Positions 19,868 to 30,883 of a stretch of DNA of 64,000 nt are shown in pieces. The stretch is taken from positions 16,676 to 80,675 of the forward strand of contig JADCGR010000031.1 of the NCBI GenBank assembly GCA_020248905.1, written 5' to 3'. The stretch is from Curvibacter sp. Its GTDB lineage: Bacteria; Pseudomonadota; Gammaproteobacteria; Burkholderiales; Burkholderiaceae_C. The position numbers were made by a program, and so were the translations under genes. Numbering within the stretch: the stretch's first letter is position 1; every line of letters begins with the position of its first letter. The notes below the pieces were generated by a model that saw only the letters and a program-made list of their open reading frames with translations, searched no databases and was not told the DNA's origin.

Positions 19868-20647
19868 CTATTTGGTAGGTGCCGGCTCGTTGTCCGGATT
19901 GTCCTCGATCATCGGTTCCTCCGGCGGGTTCCCATCGAATACCAGATTGCGCCGGTACTGCAGATAGGAATCACGCAAGAAAGAGTACTTGTCCAGTGCA
20001 GCCTGGTCCACCAGCTCTTCCTGCTTGAGCAGACGCGCGCGCCGGTCCACCAGTCGGGTCACGATCAGCGAGGTGCGCGTCGAGCCGGGCTCCAGATGCG
20101 TGACGAGGTCGCCGCGCCAGTCGGCAGGCAAGGCGGCCGTATCGCGCACAGTCGAAGGACCCAGCAGGGGCAAGACCAGGTAGGGGCCAGAGCCGACGCC
20201 CCAATGACCGAGCGTCTGTCCGAGGTCCTCGTTGTGCCTGGGTATCTGCATTTCACTTGCCACGTCCAGCACACCACCCAGGCCGAAAAAGCTGTTGACC
20301 CAGAAGCGCGTGAAGCTCTCGCCTGCGGCCTGGCCCTTGAGCTGCAGGATGCTGTTGACCGTCGTCCAGGCATCGCCCAGATTGCTGAAGAAATTGCTGA
20401 CACCGCGACGCAGCATTTCGGGTACCGACTCCTGATAGGCCGTGGCCACCGGCTTGAGCACGTTGCGATCCAGCACATCATTGAACTGGTAAACGCCGCG
20501 ATTCCAGGGCTCCAAAGGATCTGCGGGATTCGCCTTGGGACCGGTCGCACAGCCTGCCAGCAGCACGGCGGCCAGCAGTATCGGCCCATGCGCGAAGAAC
20601 CTTCGCAACACGTCAGCAAGCCCCAAAGACTGCGTCGCGAGCGTCAT
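19868..20647 (-). CDS. mlaA: Outer-membrane lipoprotein MlaA (VacJ)
   Basis: 259 residues. A lipobox 'LAGC' at about residue 33 follows a hydrophobic segment. Family features include 'DPLEPWNRGVYQFNDVLD', 'FFSNLGDAWTTVNSILQLKG', 'FGLGGVLDVASEM' and 'GVGSGPYLVLPLLGPST'. MlaA removes mislocalised phospholipids from the outer leaflet of the outer membrane. Here mlaA sits inside the mlaFEDACB operon, as in Burkholderia and Neisseria relatives. Confidence 0.96.
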   Translation of the reverse strand: MTLATQSLGLADVLRRFFAHGPILLAAVLLAGCATGPKANPADPLEPWNRGVYQFNDVLDRNVLKPVATAYQESVPEMLRRGVSNFFSNLGDAWTTVNSILQLKGQAAGESFTRFWVNSFFGLGGVLDVASEMQIPRHNEDLGQTLGHWGVGSGPYLVLPLLGPSTVRDTAALPADWRGDLVTHLEPGSTRTSLIVTRLVDRRARLLKQEELVDQAALDKYSFLRDSYLQYRRNLVFDGNPPEEPMIEDNPDNEPAPTK

Positions 20648-21126
20648 TTCTTTTCGGTGCCGGGCGATGCACCCTCGGCCGACTTGTTATAGATGAACTG
20701 CCCGATCAGGTTCTCGAGAACGATCGCCGACTGGGTCGTGGTGATCAGGTCGCCAGCGGCCAGGTTCTTGTCGTCAGCCCCGGCCTCGATGCCGATGTAC
20801 TGGTCACCGAGCAGACCGCTCGTGAGGATCTTGACGGAGCTGTCTTTGGGAAATCGGTAGCGGCTTTCCATGGCGAGGCTCACGCGCGCCTGGAAAGTCT
20901 TGTCATCGAACGTGATGGATTCGACACGGCCCACGACCACGCCACTGCTCTTGACCGCCGCCTTGGGCTTGAGGCCGCCAATGTTGTCGAAACGCGCCTC
21001 GATCCGGTAAGTGGACTGGAAACTGAGGTTAAGAAGGTTGGCCGCCTGCATAGCCAGGAACAGGATGGAGGCTCCGCCAAGCAGAACAAACAGACCAACC
21101 CATACATCGTTAGTTGAGCGTTGCAC
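20644..21126 (-). CDS. mlaD: MCE-domain phospholipid-binding protein MlaD
   Basis: 160 residues with one N-terminal transmembrane segment (residues 8-30) and an MCE domain ('FDNIGGLKPKAAVKSSGVVVG', 'LTSGLLGDQYIGIE'). MlaD forms a hexameric ring in the periplasm on top of MlaE. Its stop overlaps the mlaA start by four bases. Confidence 0.96.
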   Translation of the reverse strand: MQRSTNDVWVGLFVLLGGASILFLAMQAANLLNLSFQSTYRIEARFDNIGGLKPKAAVKSSGVVVGRVESITFDDKTFQARVSLAMESRYRFPKDSSVKILTSGLLGDQYIGIEAGADDKNLAAGDLITTTQSAIVLENLIGQFIYNKSAEGASPGTEKK

Positions 21127-21136
21127 CTCAATCTCC

Positions 21137-21919
21137 TCAAGTCGTGAACATCAGGGCGGTCAGAACGAAATCGAGCCCGAGCACCGTCAGCGAGGCCATC
21201 ACCACCGTCCGCGTCGTGGCTGCGGACACCCCTTCCGGAGTGGCTTGCGCCTCATATCCTTGCAACAGGGCAATAAAGGTCACGGCAAGACCGAACACGA
21301 CGCTCTTGACGACACCGTTGCCCACGTCCTTCCAGACGTCGACACCTTGCTGCACCTGGCTCCAGAAGGCACCGCCGTCGACGCCGATCATGACCACCCC
21401 GACAACCCAGCTTCCAATGACGCCCATGGCGCTGAATACGCCGGCGAGCAGCGGCATCGCGATGACCCCGCCCCAGAAACGCGGCGACAGGACGCGGTTA
21501 ACAGGATCGACCGCCATCATCTCCATAACGCTTAGCTGTTCTCCGGCCTTCATCAGGCCGATCTCGGCGGTTAGTGAGGTCCCCGCACGTCCGGCAAACA
21601 ACAGGGCCGTAACCACAGGGCCGAGTTCGCGCACCAGCGTCAGTGTGACCAGCAGTCCCAGCGCCTCAGTGGAGCCGTATCGCTGCAGCGTGTAGTAACC
21701 CTGCAGCCCGAACACAAAGCCGACAAAAAGACCTGACACCGCGATGATGGCCAACGAGTGGTTACCGAGAAAATGAATCTGGTCACGCACCAGGCCGAAA
21801 CGCTTAAAGCTTGGACCTGCGACCCACAGCAATCGCAGAAAAAGCCTCGCGGCGCGACCGATGTCCCCTAGCTTGCGCCGGACGCCGTAGCCCAGGTCCG
21901 AGGGTCGCCACCAGCTCAT
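21137..21919 (-). CDS. mlaE: Mla lipid transporter permease MlaE
   Basis: A 260-residue MlaE/YrbE permease. Typical segments are 'FLGNHSLAIIAVSGLFVGFV', 'LRELGPVVTALLFAGRAG', 'EIGLMKAGEQLSVMEMMA' and 'DPVNRVLSPRFWGGVIAMPL'. It is the membrane core of MlaFEDB and overlaps mlaF by four bases. Confidence 0.97.
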   Translation of the reverse strand: MSWWRPSDLGYGVRRKLGDIGRAARLFLRLLWVAGPSFKRFGLVRDQIHFLGNHSLAIIAVSGLFVGFVFGLQGYYTLQRYGSTEALGLLVTLTLVRELGPVVTALLFAGRAGTSLTAEIGLMKAGEQLSVMEMMAVDPVNRVLSPRFWGGVIAMPLLAGVFSAMGVIGSWVVGVVMIGVDGGAFWSQVQQGVDVWKDVGNGVVKSVVFGLAVTFIALLQGYEAQATPEGVSAATTRTVVMASLTVLGLDFVLTALMFTT

Positions 21920-22731
21920 ACGGACGCCCCGCCAAGATCCTGCTCCACCGTCGGTCCGGGATAGTGGAAGCGCACGGGCCCATCAGGCAGGGCATTCACA
22001 TACTGGTAAATGAGGGGGTCCCGACTGCCGCGTATCTGCTCCGGCGTCCCTTCCAGCGCCACCTTGCCGTTGGCCAAGATTACGACATGATCGGAGATGC
22101 CGAAGGTCTGCTCCAGCTCGTGGGACACGAAGATACTGGTCAGACCCATGGAGTCGTTCAGGTGACGGATAAGTCGCGCGGCAGTGCCCAGCGATATCGG
22201 GTCCAGGCCCGAAAAGGGCTCATCGTACATCACCAACTCCGGGTCAAGCACGATCGCGCGGGCAAGCGCCACACGCCGGGCCATGCCGCCCGACACTTCG
22301 CTGGGCATGAGGTCGCGCGCCCCGCGTAGCCCGACTGCGTTGAGCTTCATGAGCACAACATCGCGCAGCAGTTCTTCACTGAGGTCGGTGTGCTCGCGCA
22401 AGGGAAAGGCAACGTTCTCGAAGACGCTGAGATCGGCAAAGAGGGCTCCGAACTGGAACAGCATGCCCATGCGACGACGAGCCTCATACAACTGGTCATG
22501 ATCCATCGTTGTCACGTCCTGTCCATCGAACATCACCTGCCCGGCCTGTACCCGGTTTTGGCCACCGAGCAATCGCAAAACGGTGGTCTTCCCACCGCCC
22601 GAAGCGCCCATGAGCGCGGTGACCTTTCCGCGCGGAATGCCGAAGCTGACGTCGTCCAGTATGACGCGGTCGCTATAGCCAAACGTGACGTTGCGAAGTT
22701 CGACGAGAGATGTGTCCGGAGAGGTAGCCAT
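21916..22731 (-). CDS. mlaF: Mla lipid transporter ATP-binding protein MlaF
   Basis: 271 residues. Walker A 'MGASGGGKTTVLRLL', signature 'VSGGMARRVALARAI', Walker B 'ELVMYDEPFSGLD' and switch 'VSHELEQTFG' are intact. It powers lipid transport through MlaE. As the first gene of the minus-strand train that runs toward hisG, it should carry the main promoter in the 147-base gap before the IS remnant. I see no convincing promoter pair there. Confidence 0.97.
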   Translation of the reverse strand: MATSPDTSLVELRNVTFGYSDRVILDDVSFGIPRGKVTALMGASGGGKTTVLRLLGGQNRVQAGQVMFDGQDVTTMDHDQLYEARRRMGMLFQFGALFADLSVFENVAFPLREHTDLSEELLRDVVLMKLNAVGLRGARDLMPSEVSGGMARRVALARAIVLDPELVMYDEPFSGLDPISLGTAARLIRHLNDSMGLTSIFVSHELEQTFGISDHVVILANGKVALEGTPEQIRGSRDPLIYQYVNALPDGPVRFHYPGPTVEQDLGGASV

Positions 22732-22878
22732 GAACGATGCAGAGCAAGAAGTGCTCTAGCGCTTGATCATAAAGCATCAACACGCCCGCCCTATGAGCTG
22801 AGGCCTTCCCCCCAAGCACTTCAGGGCCTATTCGTCTGGGCATTGCGAACTTCGCAGACTTCGGGCGTCCAGCCACCC

Positions 22879-23703
22879 TATTGAGTCGGCCGCATAAAGA
22901 TGTAACTTTCTGCGGGCGGTGGAGTAACGTCAAGGACAAAGAAGGTGCTCGATTTCAGAAGCTGGAGCAACTGCACGAGAGGCGCGAGCAGGAAGCCGCT
23001 ATCCGACGCACCCTCCGCGACAAGCGGCCTGAGCAGTTGAAGATGGAGTTCGCGCTGTGGACTCGCGGTACGGTCATGCAGTACAGCAGTGGCTCTAACA
23101 GGAGTACCGAGACATCCAGCGTGCGGCTCGCGTCGAGGGTGGGGAGATCCACTGAGGCGAGAAGACCGCACTGGTCAAGACAGATGTACGCGGTCCTAGC
23201 TACGCCCCGCGTGGCAAGACTCCGGTGCCGATGGCCGTCGGCGGCACGCTCGAAAAGCTGTCGATGATCTCCACCATCACCAACCAGGGGCGTGCCAACC
23301 GGATGATCATCGATGGAGCGTTTAACCACGAGCGCCTCGTCGAATTCATGCAGGCCTTGGCGCGCGATGGAAAACGCCGTGGAAAGAAGGTCTTCCTAAT
23401 CCTGGGCCACCTGGGCGTGCATCGCTGCAAGCCAGTAAAGGCTTGGTTGGCCCAGAACAAGAAGGACATCAAGGTCCTTTACCTACCCAGCTACAGCCCC
23501 AAGCTCAATCCCGACGAGCGACTCGACGCCAACCTCATGCGGGCCATCGGCTCCAAAGTGCCGGTCTGCACGAAAGCCATGCTTCAGGCAGCGGCCAACG
23601 GTCACATGCAATTCATCGCTGCCGATCGAGACCGGTTCCGCAGTTACTTCCAGGACCCAGCGTCAAGTATGCGGCTTGAAAACTTGATTTTTCCGGATCA
23701 ATA
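22879..23703 (+). mobile_element. Decayed IS630-family insertion sequence
   Basis: A transposase remnant of the IS630 type lies between TA dinucleotides at 22879-22880 and 23702-23703, the known target of this family. The inner ends TTGAGTCGG (left) and TTGATCCGG (complement of the right end) match at 7 of 9 positions and look like degraded terminal inverted repeats. At about 0.82 kb the element is shorter than a typical 1.1-kb member, in keeping with an internal deletion. It lies between the mla operon head and gltD. Confidence 0.75.
22986..23679 (+). pseudogene. IS630-family transposase, inactivated
   Basis: An N-terminal piece 'AAIRRTLRDKRPEQLKMEFALW' is followed by a deletion, then in another frame 'VQQWL-stop-QEYRDIQRAARVEGGEIH-stop-GEKTALV'. 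The rest is open: 'MAVGGTLEKLSMISTITNQG', 'YLPSYSPKLNPDE', and so on. In-frame stops are TAA at 23096 and TGA at 23153. The first catalytic motif WGDE has become stop-GEK, and the second, usually LILDN, reads LILGH, so both acidic residues are lost. A one-base deletion near 23664 shifts the last residues from the usual VKYAA ending. The 159-codon open frame at 23225-23704 is only a surviving fragment. Confidence 0.85.
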
Positions 23704-23743
23704 GCGAGCGAGCATCGCCGTGAGAGCCCAAACCGTCAGTTCA

Positions 23744-25210
23744 CTATCGCGGGAGCGCGCTCGATCCCATCAGGAACTCGTCCACCGCACGGGCCGCCTG
23801 GCGGCCTTCCCGGATCGCCCACACCACCAGCGACTGGCCACGGCGGATGTCACCGGCCGCAAACACCTTGGCGGCGCTGGTGGCGTAGCCACCGATAAAG
23901 TCCGTGCTCGCCTTGGCGTTGCCGCGGGCATCCTTATCCACCCCAAAGGCCTCGACGATGGTGCCCACCGGGCTCACGAAACCCATGGCAAGGAGCACGA
24001 GGTCAGCCTTGTACTCCTTCTCGGTGCCAGGGATCTCGACGAACTTGCCGTCCTTGAACTCCACGTGCACCGTCTTCAGGCCTGTGACCTTGCCGTCCTT
24101 GCCAATGAATTGCTTGGTCGAGATCGCGAACTCGCGCTGACAACCCTCCTCGTGGCTGGAGCTGGTGCGCAGCTTCAGCGGCCAGTATGGCCAGACGAGT
24201 GGCTTGCATTCTTCCTCGGGCGGCTGCGGCATCACTTCGAACTGGGTCACACTTGCCGCGCCGTGGCGGTTGCTCGTTCCAACACAGTCGGAGCCGGTAT
24301 CACCACCACCGATCACGATGACGTGTTTACCCGTCGCCATGATCTGATCCTTAACCTTGCCACCGGCGTTGACGCGGTTCTGCATGGGCAGGAACTCCAT
24401 GGCGAAGTGAATCCCGTCGAGTTCGCGGCCGGGAACAGGCAGGTCGCGCGACTGCTCGGCGCCACCAGCCAGCAGCACGGCGTCAAAATCCTTCTTCAGT
24501 TGCTCGGGGCTGATCGTTTCCCTGGCCCAGTTGGTGACCTTGGAGCCCTTGGGAAGCTCACCGACCAAGGTGTTGGTCTTGAACACCACGCCTTCGGCTT
24601 GCATCTGCTTAATCCGGCGGTCAATGTGCGACTTGTCGAACTTAAAATCAGGGATGCCGAAGCGCAGCAAGCCACCGATGGTGTCGTTCTTCTCGTAGAC
24701 GGTGACGTCATGGCCTGCGCGCGCAAGCTGCTGTGCGGCGGCCATGCCCGCTGGTCCGGAGCCGACGATGGCAATCTTCTTGCCCGTCTTCACCGCGGCC
24801 GGTTGCGGCTTGACCCAGCCCTGCTCCCACGCCTTGTCGATGATCGCGTGCTCAATGGACTTGATACCCACCGCATCGTTGTTGATGTTCAACGTGCAAG
24901 CCGCCTCGCAAGGCGCCGGACAAACGCGGCCCGTAAAGTCGGGGAAGTTGTTGGTGCTGTGCAGGACCTCAATCGCGTTCCTCCAATCGCCTTGATAGAC
25001 CAGATCGTTGAAGTCCGGAATGATGTTGTTGACCGGACAGCCGCTGTTGCAGAAGGGCGTGCCGCAATCCATGCAGCGCGCACCTTGGACTTTGGCCTGC
25101 TCGTCGGTCAGGCCGATCACGAATTCCTTGTAGTTCTTGACGCGCTTGGCAACGGGCTCGTAGCCCTCTTCCAGGCGTTCGTACTCCATGAATCCAGTGA
25201 CTTTACCCAT
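23744..25210 (-). CDS. gltD: Glutamate synthase (NADPH) small subunit
   Basis: 488 residues. The N-terminal cysteines for two [4Fe-4S] clusters are in '[20 protein letters not shown]' and '[15 protein letters not shown]'. FAD- and NADPH-binding Rossmann motifs follow: '[20 protein letters not shown]' and '[15 protein letters not shown]'. It feeds electrons to GltB for glutamate synthesis from 2-oxoglutarate and glutamine. It lies 23 bases downstream of gltB. Confidence 0.98.
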   Translation of the reverse strand: MGKVTGFMEYERLEEGYEPVAKRVKNYKEFVIGLTDEQAKVQGARCMDCGTPFCNSGCPVNNIIPDFNDLVYQGDWRNAIEVLHSTNNFPDFTGRVCPAPCEAACTLNINNDAVGIKSIEHAIIDKAWEQGWVKPQPAAVKTGKKIAIVGSGPAGMAAAQQLARAGHDVTVYEKNDTIGGLLRFGIPDFKFDKSHIDRRIKQMQAEGVVFKTNTLVGELPKGSKVTNWARETISPEQLKKDFDAVLLAGGAEQSRDLPVPGRELDGIHFAMEFLPMQNRVNAGGKVKDQIMATGKHVIVIGGGDTGSDCVGTSNRHGAASVTQFEVMPQPPEEECKPLVWPYWPLKLRTSSSHEEGCQREFAISTKQFIGKDGKVTGLKTVHVEFKDGKFVEIPGTEKEYKADLVLLAMGFVSPVGTIVEAFGVDKDARGNAKASTDFIGGYATSAAKVFAAGDIRRGQSLVVWAIREGRQAARAVDEFLMGSSALPR

Positions 25211-25233
25211 GATGTATTCCTTCGTCCTTTTTC

Positions 25234-28200
25234 TTACTTGGCCAGTGCGGCTTCTTTTCTGGCGGCGGTCTTAGCGGGCGCAGCAGCCGCCTTCTTCGCG
25301 TTGATTTCGCCAAGGGCGCGCTTGTACTCGTTGGGGAACACCTTCACAAACTTGGGCAGCGAGGCCGTCCAGTGGTCCAGCAGTTCGCGCGCGCGCTTGC
25401 TGCCGGTCCATCGGTGGTGATCCTCCAGCAGCTTTCTGAGCTGGGCCTCATCGGTCTGTTCACGGTGCCAGATGGCACGCGGCAGGCTTTTCTCCTGATC
25501 GGCGGCGGGCAGCACCTTTTCCATCGCCACCATGGCGGTATTACACCGGCTGGCGAACTGACCGTCCTCGTCATAGACATAGGCCACGCCGCCGCTCATC
25601 CCGGCGGCGAAGTTGCGCCCTGTCTTGCCCAGCACGGCCACCGTGCCGCCCGTCATGTACTCGCAACCATGGTCCCCCGTACCCTCGACCACCGCCGTGG
25701 CGCCGGAGAGGCGCACGGCAAAGCGCTCGCCAGCCACACCGCTGAAGAAGGCCTCGCCCGTGGTGGCGCCATACATGACGGTGTTGCCGACGATGATGTT
25801 GCGGGTCGCCTCGCCGCGGAAGTCAATGCTCGGACGGACCACGATGCGGCCACCCGACAGGCCCTTGCCGGTGTAGTCGTTTGCATCGCCGATCAGATAG
25901 AGTGTGATGCCACGCGCCAGGAAGGCACCGAAGGACTGGCCACCGGTGCCCTCGAGCTGGATGCGCAAGGTATCGTCAGGCAGGCCCTCGGGGTGCACCT
26001 TGGTCAGCGCGCCCGAGAGCATCGCGCCCACGGAGCGGTTGACGTTGCGGGCCACTTCCATGAACTGAACCTTTTCGCCTTTTTCGATCGCAGCCTTCGA
26101 TTTTTCGATCAGCACGCGGTCCAGGCTCTTCTCTAAGCCGTGTTCCTGCTCGGCCACGTGGTAGCGCGGCACATCGGCGGGCACGGCCGGCTGGGCAAAC
26201 AGGCGGCTGAAATCGAGGCCGCGCGCTTTCCAGTGCTCGATGCCCTTGCGCACATCCAGCAGATCGGCCCTGCCGATCATGTCGTCGAACTTGCGGATGC
26301 CCAACTGCGCCATGATCTGGCGAACTTCCTCGGCGATGAAGAAGAAGTAGTTCACCACATGCTCTGGCTTGCCCGAAAACTTCTTGCGCAGCGCCGGGTC
26401 TTGCGTGGCCACGCCCACCGGGCAGGTGTTGAGATGGCACTTACGCATCATGATGCAGCCCTCGACGACCAGCGGGGCGGTGGCGAACCCGAACTCGTCT
26501 GCGCCCAGCAGGGCGCCAATGGCGACGTCGCGGCCGGTCTTCATTTGGCCGTCAGCCTGGACCCGGATGCGGCCGCGCAGGCGGTTGAGCACCAGGGTCT
26601 GTTGAGTCTCGGCCAGGCCGATCTCCCAGGGGCTGCCGGCGTGCTTGATCGAGGACCATGGCGAGGCGCCCGTGCCCCCGTCGTGGCCAGCGATCACGAC
26701 GTGGTCGCTCTTGCACTTGGCCACGCCTGCAGCGACTGTGCCTACGCCGATTTCCGACACCAGCTTGACGCTGATGCTGGCATGCGGCGCCACGTTTTTC
26801 AAATCATGGATCAGCTGGGCCAGATCTTCGATGGAGTAGATGTCGTGATGCGGCGGGGGAGAGATCAGGCCAACGCCGGGCACCGAGTGTCGCAGCTTGC
26901 CGATGTAGTCCGACACCTTGCCGCCGGGCAGTTGGCCGCCTTCCCCCGGCTTGGCGCCCTGAGCCATCTTGATCTGGATCTGATCGGAGCTGGCCAGATA
27001 CTCGGCAGTGACGCCAAAGCGGCCCGAGGCCACCTGCTTGATCTTGGAGCGCAGCGAGTCGCCGTCCTGCAAAGGCAGGTCCACTTCCACCTGCTCCGCG
27101 CCAATCACGCTCTTGAGCGTTTCACCGTTCTTGATCGGGATGCCCTTAAGCTCATTGCGGTAGCGCGCCGGATCTTCACCGCCCTCGCCAGTGTTACTCT
27201 TGCCACCGATACGGTTCATGGCCACGGCTAGCGTGGCGTGGGCCTCGGTCGAGATGGAGCCCAGCGACATGGCGCCGGTAGCGAAGCGCTTGACGATCTC
27301 GCTCGCGGGCTCGACCTGCTCCACGGGGATGGCTCTGGCGGGGTCGATCTTGAATTCGAACAGGCCGCGCAGCGTGAGGTGGCGGCGGCTCTGGTCGTTG
27401 ATGATCTGCGCGTATTCCTTGTAGGTGTTGAAGTTGTTGGCGCGCGTGCTGTGCTGCAGCTTGGCGATGGCATCGGGCGTCCACATATGCTCTTCGCCAC
27501 GGGTTCGCCATGCGTATTCGCCGCCGGCATCCAGCATGGTCGCCAGCACCGGATCGGCGCCATACGCGGCCCTGTGCATGCGGATGGCCTCCTCGGCCAT
27601 CTCGAAGACGCCGATGCCCTGAACCCGGCTGGGCGTGCCGGTGAAGTACTTGAAGATGGTCTCGTTGTTGATGCCGATGGCCTCGAACAGCTGAGCACCG
27701 CAGTAGGACATGTAGGTCGACACGCCCATCTTGGACATGATCTTGGACAGCCCTTTGCCGATCGCCTTGATGTAGTTGTAGATAGCCTTTTCAGCGCTCA
27801 GTTCGCCCGGTAGGTCCCGGTGCATGGCGACCAGGGTCTCCATGGCCAGATAGGGATGTACCGCCTCCGCGCCGTAGCCAGCCAGCACCGCAAAGTGATG
27901 TACTTCGCGCGCGGTGCCGGTCTCCACCACGAGGCCTGCCGACGTGCGCAGGCCCTCACGCACCAGATGCTGGTGGATCGCCGAGAGGGCGAGCAGCGCG
28001 GGGATGGCCACTTGCTGGGCGCTGATTCTGCGATCGCTGATGATCAGGATGTTCTTGCCACCCTTGATGGCATCCACGGCCTCGGCGCAAAGCGAGGCAA
28101 GCTTGGCCTCCACACCCTCTCGGCCCCAGCCCAGCGGGTAGGTGATGTCCAGGGTGGCGCTGCGGAACTTGCCCTGCGTCGTTGGCTCGATGCTGCGCAG

Positions 28201-29955
28201 CTTGGCCATGTCCGAGAAATCAAGGATGGGCTGACTCACCTCGAGGCGCATGGGCGGGTTGACCTGGTTGATGTCCAGCAGGTTGGGCTTGGGGCCGATG
28301 AAAGACACCAGGGACATCACGATGGCTTCGCGGATCGGGTCAATCGGCGGGTTGGTCACCTGGGCGAATAGCTGCTTGAAGTAGTTATAAAGCGGCTTGT
28401 TCTTGTCTGACAGCACGGCCAGCGGGCTGTCGTTACCCATGGAACCGATGCCCTCTTCGCCGTTGACGGCCATGGGGGCCATCAGGAACTTGATGTCTTC
28501 CTGGGTCATGCCGAAGGCCTGCTGGCGGTCCAGCAACTGCGCCGCGTCGGCAGCCGGTAGGTCGGCCGCGCCAGTCTCGACGTCATCCAGCTTGATGCGC
28601 AGATTTTCGATCCACTGCTTGTAGGGCTTACTGTTGGCGAGGTTGGCCTTGAGTTCCTCGTCATCGATCATGCGGCCCTGCTCCAGGTCGATCAGGAACA
28701 TCTTGCCCGGCTGCAGACGCCACTTGCGCACAATCTTGTTTTCAGGCACGGGCAGGACGCCCGACTCCGAGCCCATGATGACCAGGTCGTCGTCGGTGAT
28801 GCAATACCGCGAGGGCCGCAGGCCGTTGCGGTCCAGCGTCGCACCAATCTGGCGGCCATCCGTGAACACGATGGAGGCCGGGCCGTCCCAAGGCTCAAGC
28901 ATGGCCGCGTGGTACTCATAGAAGGCCTTGCGGCGCTCGTCCATGGTGGCGTGCTGCTCCCAGGGCTCCGGGATCATCATCATCACGGCCTGGCTGATGG
29001 GGTAGCCCGCCATGGTCAGCAGTTCGAGACAGTTGTCGAAAGTGGCCGTGTCGGACTGGCTTGCGAAGCTGATGGGATAGAGCTTGTGCAGGTCTTCGCC
29101 CAGCACGGGCGAGGACATCACGCCTTCGCGCGCCTTCATCCAGTTGTAGTTGCCCTTGACGGTGTTGATCTCGCCGTTGTGGGCGACATAGCGATAGGGA
29201 TGGGCCAGCGGCCACTCAGGGAAGGTGTTGGTGGAGAAACGTTGGTGCACGAGGCCCAGGGCCGAGACACAGCGCCTGTCCTGCAGGTCCAGGAAATAGG
29301 TGCCCACCTGGTCCGCCAGCAGCAGGCCCTTGTAGACCATGGTGCGGCTGGACATGCTGGGCACGTAGTATTCCTTGCTGTGCTTGAGCTGCAGCGCCTG
29401 GATGGCGGCGCTGGCAGTCTTGCGGATGACATAGAGCTTGCGCTCCAGGGCATCCTGCACGATCACGTCACTGCCGCGGCCCACAAAGACTTGGCGGATC
29501 ACAGGCTCTTTCTCGCGCACGGCGGGCGACATCGGCATTTCGCGGTTCACGGGCACATCACGCCAGCCAAGCAGCACCTGGCCCTCGGCCTTGATGGCAC
29601 GCTCCATCTCCTGCTCGCAGGCCAGACGCGAGGCGTGCTCCTTGGGCAGGAAAATCATGCCCACGCCGTATTCGCCCTGAGGCGGCAGCGTGACGCCCTG
29701 TTTGGCCATCTCCTCGCGGTAAAGCGCATCCGGCAACTGGATCAGGATGCCGGCGCCGTCACCCATGAGCTTGTCGGCACCGACAGCGCCCCGGTGATCA
29801 AGGTTTTCGAGAATCTTGAGTGCGCCCTGGACGATCTCGTGGGTCTTGTTGCCCTTGATGTGCGCCACAAAGCCCACACCGCAGGCGTCATGCTCATTGG
29901 CGCTGGAATACAAACCGTTTTCTTGGAGATGCTGAATCTCGGCAGCCGTCGTCAT
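25234..29955 (-). CDS. gltB: Glutamate synthase (NADPH) large subunit
   Basis: A 1573-residue GltB. The N-terminal '[11 protein letters not shown]' holds the Ntn-type nucleophile Cys25 of the amidotransferase domain, exposed after removal of a short propeptide. The central and FMN-binding synthase domains include '[10 protein letters not shown]' and '[13 protein letters not shown]'. The 3Fe-4S cysteines are in '[16 protein letters not shown]', and a C-terminal beta-helix (GXGXG-type) domain closes the protein. It makes two glutamates from glutamine and 2-oxoglutarate. Confidence 0.98.
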   Translation of the reverse strand: MTTAAEIQHLQENGLYSSANEHDACGVGFVAHIKGNKTHEIVQGALKILENLDHRGAVGADKLMGDGAGILIQLPDALYREEMAKQGVTLPPQGEYGVGMIFLPKEHASRLACEQEMERAIKAEGQVLLGWRDVPVNREMPMSPAVREKEPVIRQVFVGRGSDVIVQDALERKLYVIRKTASAAIQALQLKHSKEYYVPSMSSRTMVYKGLLLADQVGTYFLDLQDRRCVSALGLVHQRFSTNTFPEWPLAHPYRYVAHNGEINTVKGNYNWMKAREGVMSSPVLGEDLHKLYPISFASQSDTATFDNCLELLTMAGYPISQAVMMMIPEPWEQHATMDERRKAFYEYHAAMLEPWDGPASIVFTDGRQIGATLDRNGLRPSRYCITDDDLVIMGSESGVLPVPENKIVRKWRLQPGKMFLIDLEQGRMIDDEELKANLANSKPYKQWIENLRIKLDDVETGAADLPAADAAQLLDRQQAFGMTQEDIKFLMAPMAVNGEEGIGSMGNDSPLAVLSDKNKPLYNYFKQLFAQVTNPPIDPIREAIVMSLVSFIGPKPNLLDINQVNPPMRLEVSQPILDFSDMAKLRSIEPTTQGKFRSATLDITYPLGWGREGVEAKLASLCAEAVDAIKGGKNILIISDRRISAQQVAIPALLALSAIHQHLVREGLRTSAGLVVETGTAREVHHFAVLAGYGAEAVHPYLAMETLVAMHRDLPGELSAEKAIYNYIKAIGKGLSKIMSKMGVSTYMSYCGAQLFEAIGINNETIFKYFTGTPSRVQGIGVFEMAEEAIRMHRAAYGADPVLATMLDAGGEYAWRTRGEEHMWTPDAIAKLQHSTRANNFNTYKEYAQIINDQSRRHLTLRGLFEFKIDPARAIPVEQVEPASEIVKRFATGAMSLGSISTEAHATLAVAMNRIGGKSNTGEGGEDPARYRNELKGIPIKNGETLKSVIGAEQVEVDLPLQDGDSLRSKIKQVASGRFGVTAEYLASSDQIQIKMAQGAKPGEGGQLPGGKVSDYIGKLRHSVPGVGLISPPPHHDIYSIEDLAQLIHDLKNVAPHASISVKLVSEIGVGTVAAGVAKCKSDHVVIAGHDGGTGASPWSSIKHAGSPWEIGLAETQQTLVLNRLRGRIRVQADGQMKTGRDVAIGALLGADEFGFATAPLVVEGCIMMRKCHLNTCPVGVATQDPALRKKFSGKPEHVVNYFFFIAEEVRQIMAQLGIRKFDDMIGRADLLDVRKGIEHWKARGLDFSRLFAQPAVPADVPRYHVAEQEHGLEKSLDRVLIEKSKAAIEKGEKVQFMEVARNVNRSVGAMLSGALTKVHPEGLPDDTLRIQLEGTGGQSFGAFLARGITLYLIGDANDYTGKGLSGGRIVVRPSIDFRGEATRNIIVGNTVMYGATTGEAFFSGVAGERFAVRLSGATAVVEGTGDHGCEYMTGGTVAVLGKTGRNFAAGMSGGVAYVYDEDGQFASRCNTAMVAMEKVLPAADQEKSLPRAIWHREQTDEAQLRKLLEDHHRWTGSKRARELLDHWTASLPKFVKVFPNEYKRALGEINAKKAAAAPAKTAARKEAALAK

Positions 29956-29987
29956 GGCGCACTCCTAAATAGTTCCCAGAGTTCGCA

Positions 29988-30016
29988 AGAATAGTGCAGT
30001 GCAGCAGGATGTTCAA
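29988..30016 (-). promoter_or_regulatory. Candidate sigma70 promoter of gltBD
   Basis: On the minus strand TTGAAC (complement of 30011-30016), a 17-base spacer and TATTCT (complement of 29988-29993) form a plausible promoter about 32 bases before the gltB ATG. An AGGAG ribosome binding site follows it. Confidence 0.5.
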
Positions 30017-30019
30017 GAA

Positions 30020-30075
30020 AATTAAATAGGGTCAGAGTCCGGTTTACGTTGACTGAAAGTCAGTCGAATTTAATT
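30020..30075. repeat. Nested palindromic (REP-like) element beside the RAYT gene
   Basis: AATTAAAT (30020-30027) and ATTTAATT (30068-30075) are 8-bp inverted arms. Inside them TTGACTG (30049-30055) and CAGTCGAA (30061-30068) form a second hairpin with loop AAAGT and a bulged G. The wording 'TTAAATAGGGTCAGAGTC' is, from memory, often found beside RAYT genes. The element lies 3' of the transposase gene and directly upstream of the gltB promoter. Confidence 0.55.
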
Positions 30076-30126
30076 GGGGACATGTTAATGAGCAATATCA
30101 AAAGCAGATGCTGGAGACCCTCACCC

Positions 30127-30828
30127 TCAGCGCCCTGATTTGGCGACGGCGCCGGGACGGCCCACTTTGGCCTTGAGGAGACGGCGGTCCGTGTGCTTCT
30201 GTAGCGCTGCCACGAAGTCCGGATCGCCCAGGGCCCAGCCTTTGAGGGCTGAGTTGGTCAGGGCCAACTGCTCCTGCACCGAAATGCCGTCCTGTACGAC
30301 ACGCGCATAAGCTGCCTCGCGGGCAAATGGGGTGTTGCCAAGTTGCCAGTAGATCGGATGCGGCGTCAGCAGTCGGTCGTTGCGCAAGCCCGCGTAGTGG
30401 CCGTGGCTGGACCAGGTGTATTCACGGGCTTGGTCCACCCGGCCTGCACGCACCGGGTTGAGGTCAATGTAGGCCATGCAAGGCAGCAGATATCGCTGCG
30501 CCTGGATCAGGGTAGAGCGGTAGCGCCCTTCCCACAGCGTTCCGCTGCGGCCATGCTGATCGTTGAAGTAGCGAACGTATCGACGTCCAACTGCCTGCAT
30601 CAGGCGGGACAGGCCCGGCGCAGTCTGCGGCGTGAGCAGGAGATGGAAATGGTCGTCCATGAGCACATAGGCATGCACGAGCACCTCGCATTCCGGCGCG
30701 TGCGACTCCAGCACGTCGAGCATGAAACGCCGGTCGGTATCCGTGACAAACACCTTCTGCCGGTTGTTGCCGCGCTGGATGATGTGATGCGGATAACCGG
30801 TAACGCTCAGGCGGGGCAGGCGGGCCAT
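30127..30828 (-). CDS. REP-associated tyrosine transposase (RAYT, Y1_Tnp domain)
   Basis: A 233-residue Y1/HUH-type transposase. 'GYPHHIIQRGNNRQKVF' opens the domain, 'MDDHFHLLLTP' (H60, H62) is the metal-binding HUH motif, and the catalytic Tyr is probably Y84 or Y87 in 'GRRYVRYFN'. 'LWEGRYRSTLI' and 'YIDLNPVRAG' are also family hallmarks. These single-copy domesticated enzymes act on REP hairpins. The frame is intact. The C-terminus is basic ('KVGRPGAVAKSGR'), suited to DNA binding. Confidence 0.9.
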   Translation of the reverse strand: MARLPRLSVTGYPHHIIQRGNNRQKVFVTDTDRRFMLDVLESHAPECEVLVHAYVLMDDHFHLLLTPQTAPGLSRLMQAVGRRYVRYFNDQHGRSGTLWEGRYRSTLIQAQRYLLPCMAYIDLNPVRAGRVDQAREYTWSSHGHYAGLRNDRLLTPHPIYWQLGNTPFAREAAYARVVQDGISVQEQLALTNSALKGWALGDPDFVAALQKHTDRRLLKAKVGRPGAVAKSGR

Positions 30829-30883
30829 GATGGGCGTCTCGAAGGGACGGCCATGATACGTTCAATCCGCACTCGCGCGGTGG

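Noticed and set aside
23225..23704. Open 159-codon frame that looks like an intact transposase
   Set aside because: It is only the C-terminal part of an IS630 transposase; the second catalytic Asp is Gly and the upstream part has stops and a deletion.
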